Shown here piece after piece: positions 13,281 through 25,168 of a stretch of 64,000 bases of DNA. The translations under genes and the position numbers were made by a program. The notes beneath the pieces were generated by a model that was not told the origin of the DNA, ran no database searches, and saw only the letters and a program-made list of their open reading frames with translations. How positions within the stretch are numbered: position 1 is the first letter of the stretch; every line of letters starts with the position of its first letter. This stretch comes from Stromatinia cepivora (lineage: Eukaryota; Ascomycota; Leotiomycetes; Helotiales; Sclerotiniaceae): positions 248,001 through 312,000 of the forward strand of contig RCTD01000032.1 of NCBI GenBank assembly GCA_014898415.1. The letters are read 5' to 3'.

Positions 13281-14589
13281 ACCGAGTGATTTATATTGAT
13301 ATCCTTTTGCGAAGTTTAAATCTTTTTAGGCTTTATAAACTTTTATTGATAATTTATTGCGGTCTATTTACAAATTACTTATAATTTAATAAATCTATTA
13401 TAAAATATTAAAAAGGGAAAGATTATATTAAAATTCAAATGAATAAAAAAGATTCAAAATGCTTTTAATAATTTAAAAGAAATCTTTATTATAGTATCGA
13501 TACTCTGATATTTTGATTCAGTGTTCCGAATCCTAATTGAAATCGATACTTTTGGATTTGTATTAGGATATATATTTTCTTAATTGTTCTTTGATAATAT
13601 AAACGATTCTATTACTTTTCAATGGTATCCTGTTACTTTTTATTTATAAAAGTTTAATTCAATAGAATAAAGGTATTTTATTTATAATCAAGAACTTTTG
13701 ATTATTTATATAGTTTTTGTTTAGTGATGGTATTATATTATAAGTAATTGATATATTATTATAATTAAAACGGATTATAATAATCTTTAATATTTTATAG
13801 AGAAAAAAGAATTCAATAGTAAGTAAATATAATAGGCCGAAGTCCTGACCGCTTATAATTTTATAATTATATATAGATCAGGCAAATTAAACTCTGTTGA
13901 CAATCTATCAAAACAATTAGATTATATAGAAAATATAAATAGTATTAATGAAATATTATTTATATTATAAAACAAATTGAAAAGTATTATGATAATAACT
14001 GCAATTTTCTTTTTCTCGAAAATAGAGATAGAATTTTTATGGAATATTATAAACCTTTTTCAATAGAAGAGGTATAATTTGCCTTTATACGATTCTGAAG
14101 AATTGCTAATAGAAACTAATTGCAAATAATCGATATTATATTGGATAACTAATATATTAATTAATAATGAAATAATATTTGAATTAATATCGGAATTAAT
14201 AAAAAATACTTTATTATAGTTTCAAAAGAATAACGATTTTACAAAAAACAAAAAATATCTAAAGTATCGATATAATTCAATTGAAAATACTGCATTTTGG
14301 AAAATCGATGCTGATGGTTTGTTCATTTATAATAAATACGCCTTTATATCGCCAAATAAAATCATAAAGGCCGAAATCTTAGAGGCCTATTACAATGATT
14401 TTATAAAAGATCATTAAAGTATCAAAAAAATCTAGAAGATATTGAAAAACAAATATTTCTGGTTTAGTATAATAAAAGATATAAAAAGATATATATGAAT
14501 ATATATTATTTATCAATAAATAGTTATAAAATATTATTGATCTTATAGCGAATTATAAACTCCACTATTTTTTTTTGATCCTTGAAAAG

Positions 14590-14945
14590 AAATAACAATG
14601 GATTTTATTATAGATCTATTTTTTTCAAAAATAGATAAATATATATACAATATTGTCTTTATTATTATTAATAGATATATAAAATTTGTTTAATATATTT
14701 TAATCAATAAAACAATAACTTTATTTGAATTAGCAGAAATTCTGTTTCGATATATTTTTAAGAATTTCAGTATATCGAAAGGAATAATTTCAGATTGAAG
14801 ACTATAATTCGCAAGTAAATTTTGGGGGAACTTGCTTTTCTATTTAAAAATATATTATAAGTTATTGATAGTATTCTATTTATAAATCGATGATCAAACG
14901 GAATAACAAAATCAAAATCTAATCTATTATATTATATATTATACT
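14590..14945 (+). pseudogene. gypsy integrase core, RIP-inactivated
   Basis: From about 14596 the frame reads MDFIIDLFFS, then a D-x-Y-T-K-like region, FELAEILF, ISKGIISD, SKFWGNL and, near 14885, DDQTEQNQ. These match the gypsy integrase blocks MDFIxxLPxS, FxxHGxPxxIVSDRGxQFxSxFW and PQTDGQTERxNQ, covering the D-D-E catalytic core. Several stops interrupt it. Its position 3' to the reverse transcriptase is diagnostic of Ty3/gypsy order. Confidence 0.88.
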
Positions 14946-15465
14946 AATTGAAGATAAAACAATTAAACATCATTATTATCTCTAACAAAATTTATCTATA
15001 ATATAATATAATATAATACAATTAGTGAAATATACTTTAAAGCAATATATAAATACCTGCTCACATTTAGTTATATCAATGAGGACATCGATATTGAAGA
15101 GAAGGCATCTACTATACAAGAATATATCGAATTGTTAAACCAGGAAAGAATAAAGCTGATAGAAATTTGGAATAATTCAATAAAGAAAAAATCGAAGAAT
15201 AATAAGAAAGATTTATTCTGACGATTCTATATCAATAATAAAGTTATATTTAATATTAAGAATATTAAATAACTATAATCCAAAAAGAAATTCTTCGATC
15301 GTTTTATAAATCCCTTTATTATCATCAATATCAGGAATAATAAACAAATATACAAACTAATACTTTTAGTATTATATAAAATATATAATATCTTTCATAT
15401 CTTATTGCTCGAATTATAGTTTGAACACGAAGGTACCGCCGATCCCCCGCCTCCTGAAAAAATTA

Positions 15466-15625
15466 AAGGATATATAGAATATGAAATCGAAAAAATACTA
15501 ACTTATAGAAAAAGAGGATAAAGAATATAATATCTAATACAATAGAAAAACTATTAATCAACAAAAGATACATAAAAAACTTTATAAAACTAAATATATA
15601 TCAAAAGGTATTTGGAAAACTATAA
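15466..15625 (+). pseudogene. chromodomain at the C-terminus of gypsy integrase
   Basis: Read through stops, the frame gives IEYEIEKILTYRKRG, a YLIQ-stop-KNY stretch (expected YLVxWKGY), then STKDT-stop (expected WEP) and YIKRYLENYKK. This is the chromodomain pattern of chromoviruses, which is known to bind modified histones and direct integration. The aromatic-cage Trp codons are read as stops, as expected from RIP of TGG. A patch at 15422-15460 just upstream (encoding TADPPPPEK) escaped mutation. Confidence 0.82.
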
Positions 15626-16988
15626 AAAAGAAAATATACCGTTATTATAATAATGATAAAGAATAAAAAAGTGATATTATCAAAGTATATCATAAAGATA
15701 AAGAGGATTTATATTTATATTAAAAAATTAAGATATTTATATTTAAAAACCCTTACATAATCGATTTACCCTAATAAATTATTACAAATACATTATTTTC
15801 ATTTTGCTGTTAAATATTCATATTTCCTTTACTTTTTTACTTTCTTCTTCAACAATTTATTCTCACCTATATTATCCAAATCCTTATTAGTATCCAATTC
15901 CGTTAATTGATAGAACATTCACCGAATATATTTTTCGATAATAAGATCCTAATAGGAAATTCATAAAACTATTATAGAAATGAATATAAAGAAAGATTTA
16001 ACTATATTTTATAATTGAGATCCGAAAGATCTGTTAATATCTAATTATCGATTACTTAAATTCAAATCATTATATTCGTTATATCGATTTAAAAATTCTT
16101 TCATCAATTAATTATATTTACTTAGAATAATATTTATATCATTATTATTGGAATCCTTTAAAAGATCGAAACTCTTAATTTGAACTGTTGATTTCTTTAT
16201 TATAAATATTATTGATTTTATTAGGACTATCAACGATTCTCGACAAACGATTGATAATATTATATTGGTTTTAGGAATTGGATTTAATTTATTAGAATTT
16301 ATCGGAAATAGAAGTAGTATATTAATCATTAAAATCTTTTCCTTTTTAAATCTTTTAGAGCTCGATAATTTAATATTAGGTTGTTATAAATCCTTATCAT
16401 TATTATCAAAAAGTTTAGCTGATTCTAATACTTTTCTTTTGATAGAAGCCGATTTGAAAGCTTTCCTGATAGATTTCGCTTTAACTATTTAAGATATAAC
16501 AACCCATAATTTCTTTATTATCATTCTATTAGTATTTCTGGTATTTTTGGTCTTACCTTTGATTATCTTTCAATATACCAATTTCGCTAACAAAGTATAA
16601 ACGAATTTCGATAATCGAATCGAAAAAGCCTTAGAAATCTCTTCCTTATCCTCCTTACTAATAATATCCTCCAGTTTATTATTATTCGCTAGCTTATCTA
16701 TTAGTTATTGATATAACTATATAATTGTTAATAAGAAAAACAATGAATTATATTTAGTATATTAATAGAGTATCGTTACAAATCTATATATATTTCCGTT
16801 AATTTTATTAATTTCTTTATTTATATATTTAATACTAATATAACTTCCTTTATATTATGGGATAACTATATCAAACCATATTTTTTTTGTTTGTAAAGGA
16901 ATACCTCTATTTTTTATATAAATTTAGTTTATTAACCCTTCAATTTCCTTAATAATATAGTCTCTTCAAGTGAACCCATTTCGGCTGC

Positions 16989-17273
16989 CTACCATTCGCG
17001 ATGAAACTGTAATAAACGATTTATCGCAAGATTAATATCTTTTGGTGACACTATACAGAGTTTTTTTTTTCGAGTATATTCTGTATATACCAGATCGGGT
17101 CCTTTTAGAAAAAAACATTCTTTGTTTATTATCTTTTTTTCAAGCAAAGATTTTGTATTATTGTAATAAGCGATATATTTAACATAGCGAAGATATATCG
17201 GATATATAAATTGCAGAAGCATGCGAACCGAATGCATTGTTAATTCAGGAAAGGATTGAGATATAACAGAAAG
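16989..17273 (-). pseudogene. antisense ORF inside the gypsy element, split by copia
   Basis: An open minus-strand frame between the chromodomain and the 3' LTR of the gypsy element, of more normal composition than its surroundings. It ends with a stop at 16989. Removing the copia insertion and one GAAAG copy, the same frame continues open upstream into 22835 to about 22930, so the original frame was at least about 125 codons before a TGA. The product has a basic YTRKKK stretch and matches no family I know. Extra ORFs between pol and the 3' LTR are known in some fungal gypsy elements. Its origin as element-borne or captured host DNA is unresolved. Confidence 0.5.
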
Positions 17274-17439
17274 TGTTGGAAATGAGGCCATCATAGGATT
17301 AGAATTGAGGTCACGTGATCACAATGGTGCATAGACCATATTTGGGGATAACCTTAATTCTATTTTTATTAGAATAATAGATTTTTAGTTTAATTTATAT
17401 AGTCAATAATATTATTATTTTCTGTATCAAAAGTTAATA
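17274..17439 (+). repeat. 5' LTR of the nested copia element
   Basis: 166 bp; partner is 22664-22829. About 40 positions differ, by eye all transitions. The first half is nearly intact here and G-to-A changed in the 3' LTR; the second half is C-to-T changed here and nearly intact in the 3' LTR. The two copies together therefore still show the unmutated LTR almost everywhere. Confidence 0.95.
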
Positions 17440-17454
17440 AGTTATGAGATTCGG
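17440..17454 (+). promoter_or_regulatory. primer binding site of the nested copia element
   Basis: AGTTATGAGATTCGG follows the 5' LTR. The GTTATGAG core is complementary to the initiator tRNA-Met anticodon loop, as in copia-type half-tRNA priming. The 3' part does not match perfectly. Confidence 0.6.
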
Positions 17455-18984
17455 TTGTATAATAGTAATTAGAAAGTAAAGCAAATTGAGAAAGGATTAG
17501 TATAGTTAATAGGGGTGAAATAAAGTGGAAATCAGAATTTTTATATAGTATTATCGAAGTAGAATTGAAATATGATAATATAGTTTATAATTCATAATAT
17601 TATAGGTTAGAGTAGAGAATAGTTTGTATAATGCTGATATAGAATTATAGTAGAAGTGAAGAGCAAATTTGTATAGTTATAAGAAAATATATTATAATAT
17701 GATTTTATGAATTTTCTTATTGTTTTATTTTTTATATTTCTTTATTATCTTGAATCTATTTATAATATATTTTTTAAGATTGTTTTAAAAATCTGAAGAT
17801 TATTTTCGATATCTATTAAATAGTAAGAAATCTTTATAATATTGGAATCAAACAATTCTTCGAAATTTGATCAAAACAATTATAAGTGATAGTTCAAATA
17901 AATAAAGATATAATTGAGAGGGAAAGAATAATTTTATATAATTGATTAAATATTAAACGAATATATATAGATTGCAGGATCTAATATAATATCTGTTTAC
18001 GAAATCAATAGTTATATATATTATAATATCGAGTTGAAATCGGAATATTTAAAAGATAAAGCGAATGTATTATTGTATATTTGTATAATATTTAATGATA
18101 ATGATAAAGCTTTTATTAATGAATATTCAATAGTATATATATTTTAGAGACACTTTAAATCAAAATATATTAAAGTTAATATAGTTATAGTTAATATATA
18201 TATAATGATAATCCAGAATTTCAAATTTTAATTCGATATTTATTTTGATATGATTATTATTGAAGTTTGGGATAAATTGAAAGAGTATAGAAGGAAATTA
18301 GGGATTGCAAATGAAAGTTATCGATTAGTATATTAAGATATTGTTTTGTTTTTGGTTTTGATATATAATCTTTCAATTGATTATTAAGGAATAATGAATA
18401 TATTGGATATCCAAATTAGTTTTAGTATTGATGATAAAATCAAATATTTATAAATTAAGGAATTTTGTTTTAAGGATGAATCAAAACGAATACAAATTGT
18501 GAAAAGATTTAAGTATATTTTTCGATATCAAGAATCAGATTTCGAGATTTTAAATAATGTTTGTGATTTATATTAAAAGGAAGGTTATTATATATAAAAT
18601 TATTTGTATTTAATATGAATCAGTAAATTCCTTTATAATTATTTTTGTTATCAAAAGAGAAGGGGATTATTGAATTCGAAGAAGATTTATTTTAATAAGA
18701 AAGATTAAGTATATTCTATTAATAATATTTTTGAATCAAATTTTGATATTGAGGATATAACAAAAGAAGATTACAACCCGATAAAGGAGATTATTAATAA
18801 GATTTCCTTTAGTAAATGATATATTAATATAAATATTTCTTTATATATATCTAATTAATTTTTATTATTCAAATTAATAGATTTTATTATTAAATAAAGA
18901 ATAAAGATTAATAAGGGAATAATATATTATCGTTATTGGGGTTTAATGAATATAATATACAAAAATGATTCTAAGATATTATTC

Positions 18985-19055
18985 TCAAATATATTATATA
19001 TACCAAAGTTAGAAGTAAATTTATTATTAAGAAAAAGTATCTGCGAAATAAGATT
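18985..19055 (+). pseudogene. copia protease-end motif
   Basis: The frame reads LYIPKLEVNLLLRKSIC, matching the conserved segment just C-terminal to the copia aspartic protease (xVLYVPxLxxNLLSxxxLC). It fixes the gag/protease side of the element upstream of integrase. Confidence 0.7.
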
Positions 19056-19389
19056 GTAAAGGGAATTCAATTTTCATTATATATATTTTAAAAAGGATAA
19101 TAAGAAAATCATTTGTATTAAAATGTAAAACAGAATGTATATGGTTTTATATATAATCAAAGGATATAAGGATACAGTTTTCTATTCGAATGTATATCAA
19201 AATGATCAGGAAAAAGATTTTTCTTTAGAAATAATCGATGATATTAAAGGTATCAATAATGAATTAATATTTAAGGAAAAAGAGAAATACTTATTATAAT
19301 ATCGAAGATTCAATTATTTAGATCCAAATAAAATCAAAAATTTATATAAGGTATTCAATATAATCAAACCAATAAAGATCCCAACTGAA

Positions 19390-19623
19390 TTGGATATTTA
19401 TAAAGTATATATATTCATCAAAATAATCAATTGTATTTCAAGGCAATTGAGTTTGTATAAATCAAAGAAACTCGAATTTATATATTTCGATATTATAAAA
19501 CTATTCCCAAAATCGATTCGAGGGAATCGTTATTTCATATTAATCATCGATAATTGTACAAAAGTAAATTGGATTATACTATTTAAACAAAAAGATAATA
19601 CAATTCAAATATTGAAAATTTAG
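19390..19623 (+). pseudogene. copia integrase fragment
   Basis: A 77-codon open stretch. It contains FDIIKLFP, then SIRGNRYFILIIDNCTKVNWI and FKQKD. This is the N-terminal part of the copia integrase core (DxxGPxPxSxxGxRYxLxxxDDxTRxxWxxxLKxKxD), including the first two catalytic-region aspartates. The preceding region carries SRQ, consistent with the GAG-pre-integrase zinc segment. A TAG closes it. Confidence 0.85.
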
Positions 19624-21239
19624 AAAAAGAAGATGTAATTGATCATTAAAGAAAAGATTATTATAGTTAGGATTAATAATGTATTGAAACTCCTATAAGC
19701 TATTCGTAAATAATCATCAGGTATATGATCCAAAATTATAATAATTGCTTTTTTATATCAAAACAAATTTGTAGAATAGAATATAAGGATTATAAAGGTA
19801 GATATAAAAGTAATACTAAAAGAAGTTGGATTATTATTAAAATTTTGGAATGAAATTATAAAGTATGATACTTATATCAGAAATCGTATTAATATTGATT
19901 CTGATATAAATAGAATAGATCGATCCTTTATAAAAGCTTTTACAAATATAATATTAGATATAGAAATATATAAAATCTAAAGGAGCAAATATGGTTATTA
20001 ATCATTTGTTGTTTATATTAATTGTACTATTGTTCTTTATTCACTTAAACTTATATTTATATCAATTCTAAGATTATTCCGAAAGAACAAAGATACAACA
20101 AATTGCAGAATATTTCGAAAATCGATATATTTTTAAGATACTCAAAAGTTATGAATAAATATATCAAAGTATATTTTTCAAAGCTAGATTATATATTTCG
20201 ATTAAGTAAAGTAATTATAGATGAATTTTATCGAAAAGGAGATTTGGATTTTAAATTAAGAAATTGTGAATCAGATCTATAAGGAACAAAGAATGTAAAG
20301 CTAAATCGAAGATTTCGTAATAGATTAATAATAAACAAAATACCTTTTTTATCTTCAATACCTTCTCTATTTTCAATATCAAATACAATATCTATATTAC
20401 CTTCATTCCAAACGTGTTCTTTAGTAGATATTATATCGAATTTAATAATTATATTAAGCATCCTAATTATTGAATTGAAATCAAATAAATTAGATACATT
20501 AATATCAATATATAATAAAGATAAAGATAACAATATCCAAAAGATAAATCAAGAATCTTCTTCCAAAGATATTTTAGATATCGAATCTATTATTCTAAAG
20601 GTTTTAATCTAAAAATCAATTTTTATAGATTTTGAATCTATATTAAAAGCAAAATTTAAAACTATCTTAAATTTTATTGATAAATCCATTTCAATAAGAT
20701 TAGAAAACAAAATAAATCTATAATCATTTGAAACCAAATAAAAGGATATAATGAATCTTAAAAATGAATCTTTAAAATATTTAATACGAAAACAGAAAAG
20801 AGATATAGAATAAGATCCTAAAAGAAAACAGGAAAGTAAGATTATAAAAATATTGATTGTAATATTTATATAGATTAAAACTCAAGAAAGTATAGAATAT
20901 ATTATAATTATAATTTTAATTATTTATAAAATGGATCTTTATATCAAAGATAAGATTATTTCAGATTTTATAATTTTGTTGATAGATATAGATAATATAA
21001 AAAGTATAATATATTCGATCAAAGAAATTTTGGGAATCAAAATATTAAGAATTTATAAGAAAATAATATTGGATCGAAAATACTTTGAAAAATAAAAGGA
21101 AACTATTCAAAAGGAAATTATATTTTTGATTTAAAATGATATTTGGGAAGAATATATATTTTTTAAAAAAAGTAATCTGGTTTTGATGAAATAGGTATTT
21201 ATAATTAAAATAAAGGATAATAAAATAGAATGATTTAAA

Positions 21240-21850
21240 GTAAGATTAATGATTCAAGGATTTAATTAGATATTAGAAAAAGATTATAATGAAATATTTG
21301 TATTAATAATAAAGCTAGATATATTCAGATTATTTCTAATTATTATTGTAAAGAAAAATTTGGAATATTTATATTTCAATATCAAAAATGCTTTTATTGA
21401 ATTGTATTTGAAGAAAAAGATCTATTTTGAATTATTTCAAAGTATTAAAATCGAAAAGGGATATATATTATGAATTCTATAAAGTTTATATAATTTGAAA
21501 TAAATTGAAAGGGATTAAAGTTTATTATTGAAGAAAGAGCTTTTAAGTATAAATTTTATATAAAGTTTGATAGATTTATATTTATATATATTCAAAGATC
21601 ATGATATAATATTATTGGTATATATCGACGATATCGTTATTGTATTATATATATCATTGCAAATTATTTGATTTGATGAAAAGCTATTAGTTTGTTTTAA
21701 TATTAAGAATCTAAAGGAGATTAGTAAGATCCTAAATGTTAGAATTATTTGTGATAGAAAAATATATATATTAATTATAGATCAAAAAGAATATTTTGAT
21801 ATTATATTAATTAAATATGGTATTATATATAGACAATATCAAGTCAAGAA
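21240..21850 (+). pseudogene. copia reverse transcriptase, RIP-inactivated
   Basis: Read through stops: a DYNEIF region (consensus DYxETF), then YLYFNIKNAFIELYL near 21365-21410 (consensus IxQMDVKTAFLNGxL), then LLVYIDDIVIV with the YxDD box at 21621-21632 intact as YIDD, and an IKNLKEISKILNVRI segment near 21700-21750 (consensus MKDLGExxxxLGxxI). Multiple TAA/TAG codons make it non-functional. Confidence 0.88.
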
Positions 21851-22259
21851 ACTGCTAATAATGGATTATATCTATTTTCGGCTAACAATCGATGATAATG
21901 AATTGATAAATATAAATAAATATGAATAATGAATAAAAAGTGTGATTCATCTAATAATATATATTCGATTAGATATAACATTTTTAGTTGGAAGACTTTT
22001 ACAATTTATAATAAAATCAGTAAAATATTATATTATAGCTTTGAAGAATCTGATGCGATATCTACAATCAATAATCAAACAAAAGCTATGATTCGGGTCA
22101 AAAGGAGTATAATCTGATATCTGCAAAGAATATAATATGTTTGATAATATAATAAAGATATATACAAATATAAATTGAATTAATGATAAATATAACCGGA
22201 AAAATGTTTCAAAGGGAGTTATGATATTCTATAAAGGCTCTATATTATGGGCTAATAAA

Positions 22260-22631
22260 AAACAAATGTTTATAACTATCTCTAATACAAAATCAGAATA
22301 TATTGTGATAACAATGTTCATTAAACAAAGGAGATGGATTGTATAAATACTCAAAGATTTATTCAAATCAAGTTATATTAGAAAGAATGGAGATATAGTT
22401 CAGATGCTTAATAATAATCAAAATGTTTTAGCTTTAATTAAGAATCTATATTTACATAAACAATCTAAATATATAAATATCAATTATCATTTCATTAAAA
22501 ACTTAATAGAAAAGAAGAAAATCACTACTAATTATATCAATATATACAATATAATTATCGACGGAATAATAAAACCTTATACAAGAATTGCTTTCGAAAA
22601 ATTCAAAAAAATGTTAGGATTAATAGCCTAA
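22260..22631 (+). pseudogene. copia RNase H C-terminal fragment
   Basis: A frame ISNTKSEYI (consensus LSTTEAEY) is followed by the 75-codon open stretch 22404-22631. That stretch contains NNNQNVLALIKN, a HKQSKYININYHFI segment, and the C-terminus ending FEKFKKMLGL. These are the conserved copia RNase H end blocks (DNQxAxxLxxNPxxHxRTKHIDIxYHFIR; ADxLTKxLxxxxFxxFRxxLGL). It lies 30 bp before the purine tract and 3' LTR, as expected. Confidence 0.9.
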
Positions 22632-22663
22632 AAAAATCGAATAGGATATCCTCAATAAAGGAG

Positions 22664-22829
22664 TATTGGAAATGAAATCATCATAGAATTAAAGTTAAGG
22701 TTATATAATCACAATGATGCACAGACCATATTTAGGGATAACTTCAATTCTACTTCTACTAGAATAATAAATCCTTAATTCAACCTACATAATCAACAAT
22801 ACTACTACTTCCTGCACCAAAAGTTAACA
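22664..22829 (+). repeat. 3' LTR of the nested copia element
   Basis: 166 bp. It begins TATTGGA (the TG end mutated to TA) and ends TTAACA. GAAAG follows, duplicating the bases before the 5' LTR. Confidence 0.95.
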
Positions 22830-23100
22830 GAAAGAGTAATAAAAAATTTTAAAATATAATACCATAATTGCAATATAGAAATACAAAGTTTCGAAAATAA
22901 GATTCCAATGGATTTATATAGTTTTCAAAAAGTAGGTTATATATATTTTTGCTATTATTATTGTTATTGTTTATCTTTTTATTTGTTATACAAAAATCAT
23001 CATACATTATAATCGCTTTATCGATCGACAATTCCCTATAATTACAAACAAACCAACAATTTACCGGTTTCTCGGGAGCAAAGCCCTGAAAGAAAGGTTC

Positions 23101-23391
23101 TGTTACAATTATTGAAAAGATATTACTAGTAAAACTAAGAATCTCTACAAAAAAACAACTTCATTGTTAAAAACAAATATACAATCAACGGTCTACTGTT
23201 GATTGATTAGAAAACTCTATAAAATCTTTGTATTCATTAAACTCTAATATATAATCAACAATTTGTTATTATTCCAATATCACTCTTTATTGGATTTAAA
23301 AGAAAAAAGTTTTTTTAATTAGAAAAGAATAATGAAAAGTTTTATAGCTGTTTTAGGATTAATTAATTCTTTATCATTTGTGACTCTGACA
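23101..23391 (+). repeat. 3' LTR of the gypsy element
   Basis: 291 bp. It begins TGTTACAATT, preceded by the purine-rich TGAAAGAAAGG, and ends CTCTGACA. ATTGT follows as the target duplication. It is mainly G-to-A changed relative to the 5' LTR. Confidence 0.93.
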
Positions 23392-23396
23392 ATTGT

Positions 23397-25168
23397 ATTT
23401 TTTCACAATGTATTCTAATTCGTGTACTTTATATTCATCCAGAAACAAAGAACAATCAAGATTGATCACTCCTTTACTTTTTATTTTTTTATTCTTGAAA
23501 AAGAATAAACTTTTTTTTAAATTCAATAACTTGAAATTCAAATAAAAAAGTCTTAGAATTATTTGTAATAATTAATAAACGAAGAATAACTAAAACAACC
23601 GGAATTATTAATACTATCAATATTATAGAAATCAAAGAATTATCTCTCTTTTCCCTTTTCTTCGGATATATTATTTGTTCCTTTCTTCTTTTCTTCTTTA
23701 TTACTTTTTCTCTTTCATTTTTACTATTATTCTCCGAAATCACAATATACTTCTTCCATTCGGTCTTTCGAGAACTCCAATGAATAATACAATGAAGAAA
23801 GAAAGAATAATGATACAAAGACAAAAAAACAATTTCTCTTTTTTCCTCAATCTCCAATATTATCTTCATCGCAATTCTGTATCCTTACTTGAACTATATA
23901 ATTAACAATCAGTATATTATGAAAATAGAAAATAAATAAAGAATTTACTTTTGAATTTTGCCGATGAATAGTGATATAATAATCTGTTAAAGAATAAAGA
24001 AAAACTAATAAAAAAGTATATAAATGAATATCACAATTTCAATATCAATAATTATTCAATTTAGAAAAATCAATAAAATATTTATTATAGAAATTATATC
24101 TCCTAATAATCAATGATTTTATATATCAAATATATAAATAATTATTCCTTTCCCTGCGATTTCCTTTATCTTTTGTTTTGATTAAAAAACCAGCAATTTT
24201 TGATATTTTTTTTTTTCTTCTTTATTTGATTTATTATCCGAAAAACCCAATATCGAAGAATCGAATGAATCATTGTTATTAGATGAAGAAATCCTTTTTC
24301 TTTTCTTTTCTTTATCGAATAATCTTTATTTCGATAATTACAAATATAGGATTAATAAAACCTTTCAATTATATAATAGAATTCAAGAATGAAATCTATC
24401 TCCAAATTACTATCTGAATCCATAATAAACAATTAATTATAACAAACAATAGTTCCTTCAATAAAAAAAAGCGGTTTCTGAAATAAATGATTATATATCA
24501 TTTTAGGAACAGATTTGATTAAATTATATTTCAAAAGATCGATATTTTGGTTCGTTATCTATACTGGATTTATTAACTCTTTTTATTCGATTTGTTGATC
24601 CCTTGAAAGAATATTAAGATCTTTTTTCGTATTTAATTTTCTTAAAGCTTTCTTTTCAGTTACTGTTTGTTTAATACAATTAAGATTTGTTTATTTAACC
24701 TTTTTAAACCCTAAAATCTTAAATATAATAATGATCAATAAAAACTTAATTAAAACAAAAACGAAAATATAAAAAGGGGATCCATATATTTTTAAAAATT
24801 CATTTATTTTATTTCGCTATTGTGATCAATATATTATAGTTTAGTAACTATATATATTCTTAATTGCTACATTATAGGATCGATTATTCTTCTATATTCT
24901 TCCAACAGAAAACTTTCTTTTTATTATTCAAAATCTTGATTTCGAAGAATATCGCAAATAGCAAATTGAAGATCAAAAGAAATTTGTGATTTATATACAA
25001 TCAAATTCTTCCCTATTTCAAGGATACCAGAATCATTTCAGGTTTATACATTATACCATTCCTTTATTGATATTTATAATCGTTTCATATATTCATTTAC
25101 GAATTATATAAATTACCACTTTTTATATTTTTCCATTTATTTCAAATCACCTTTCGATTTGGGGGATA
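23397..25168. other. AT-rich sequence, no gene recognised
   Basis: This is the right flank of the gypsy insertion, so before that insertion it continued directly from 10373. The only longish open stretch (23489-23869, minus) is Lys/Ile-rich with a hydrophobic run and no known motif. I treat it as chance. Confidence 0.55.

Larger units (their letters stand above)
17274..22829 (+). mobile_element. Ty1/copia element, complete ends, nested in the gypsy element
   Basis: Two 166-bp LTRs (17274-17439, beginning TGTTGGA; 22664-22829, ending TTAACA) align base for base without gaps and are flanked by the perfect 5-bp duplication GAAAG (17269-17273 and 22830-22834). TGTTGGA...TTAACA ends are typical of copia elements. 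Inside, in copia order on the plus strand, are a protease-end motif (about 18985-19050), integrase (19390-19623), reverse transcriptase (about 21240-21850) and RNase H (about 22260-22631). A purine-rich tract AATAAAGGAG abuts the 3' LTR. All coding parts are full of stops and the element is inactive. Confidence 0.95.
10374..23391 (+). mobile_element. Ty3/gypsy chromovirus, complete ends, with nested copia
   Basis: Two 291-bp LTRs (10374-10664 and 23101-23391) start TGTTA and end in TGACA or its RIP product TAATA. They align without indels and are flanked by the 5-bp direct repeat ATTGT (10369-10373 and 23392-23396). Between them on the plus strand, in order, are a Ty3-type reverse transcriptase (12885-13280), integrase core (about 14590-14940) and a chromodomain (about 15466-15625). 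RNase H presumably lies between RT and integrase but is too eroded to call. Removing the copia insertion (5556 bp plus its 5-bp duplication) leaves 7457 bp. All coding parts carry many stops, so it is inactive. About 1.9 kb between the chromodomain and 3' LTR is not explained by gag-pol. Confidence 0.93.
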
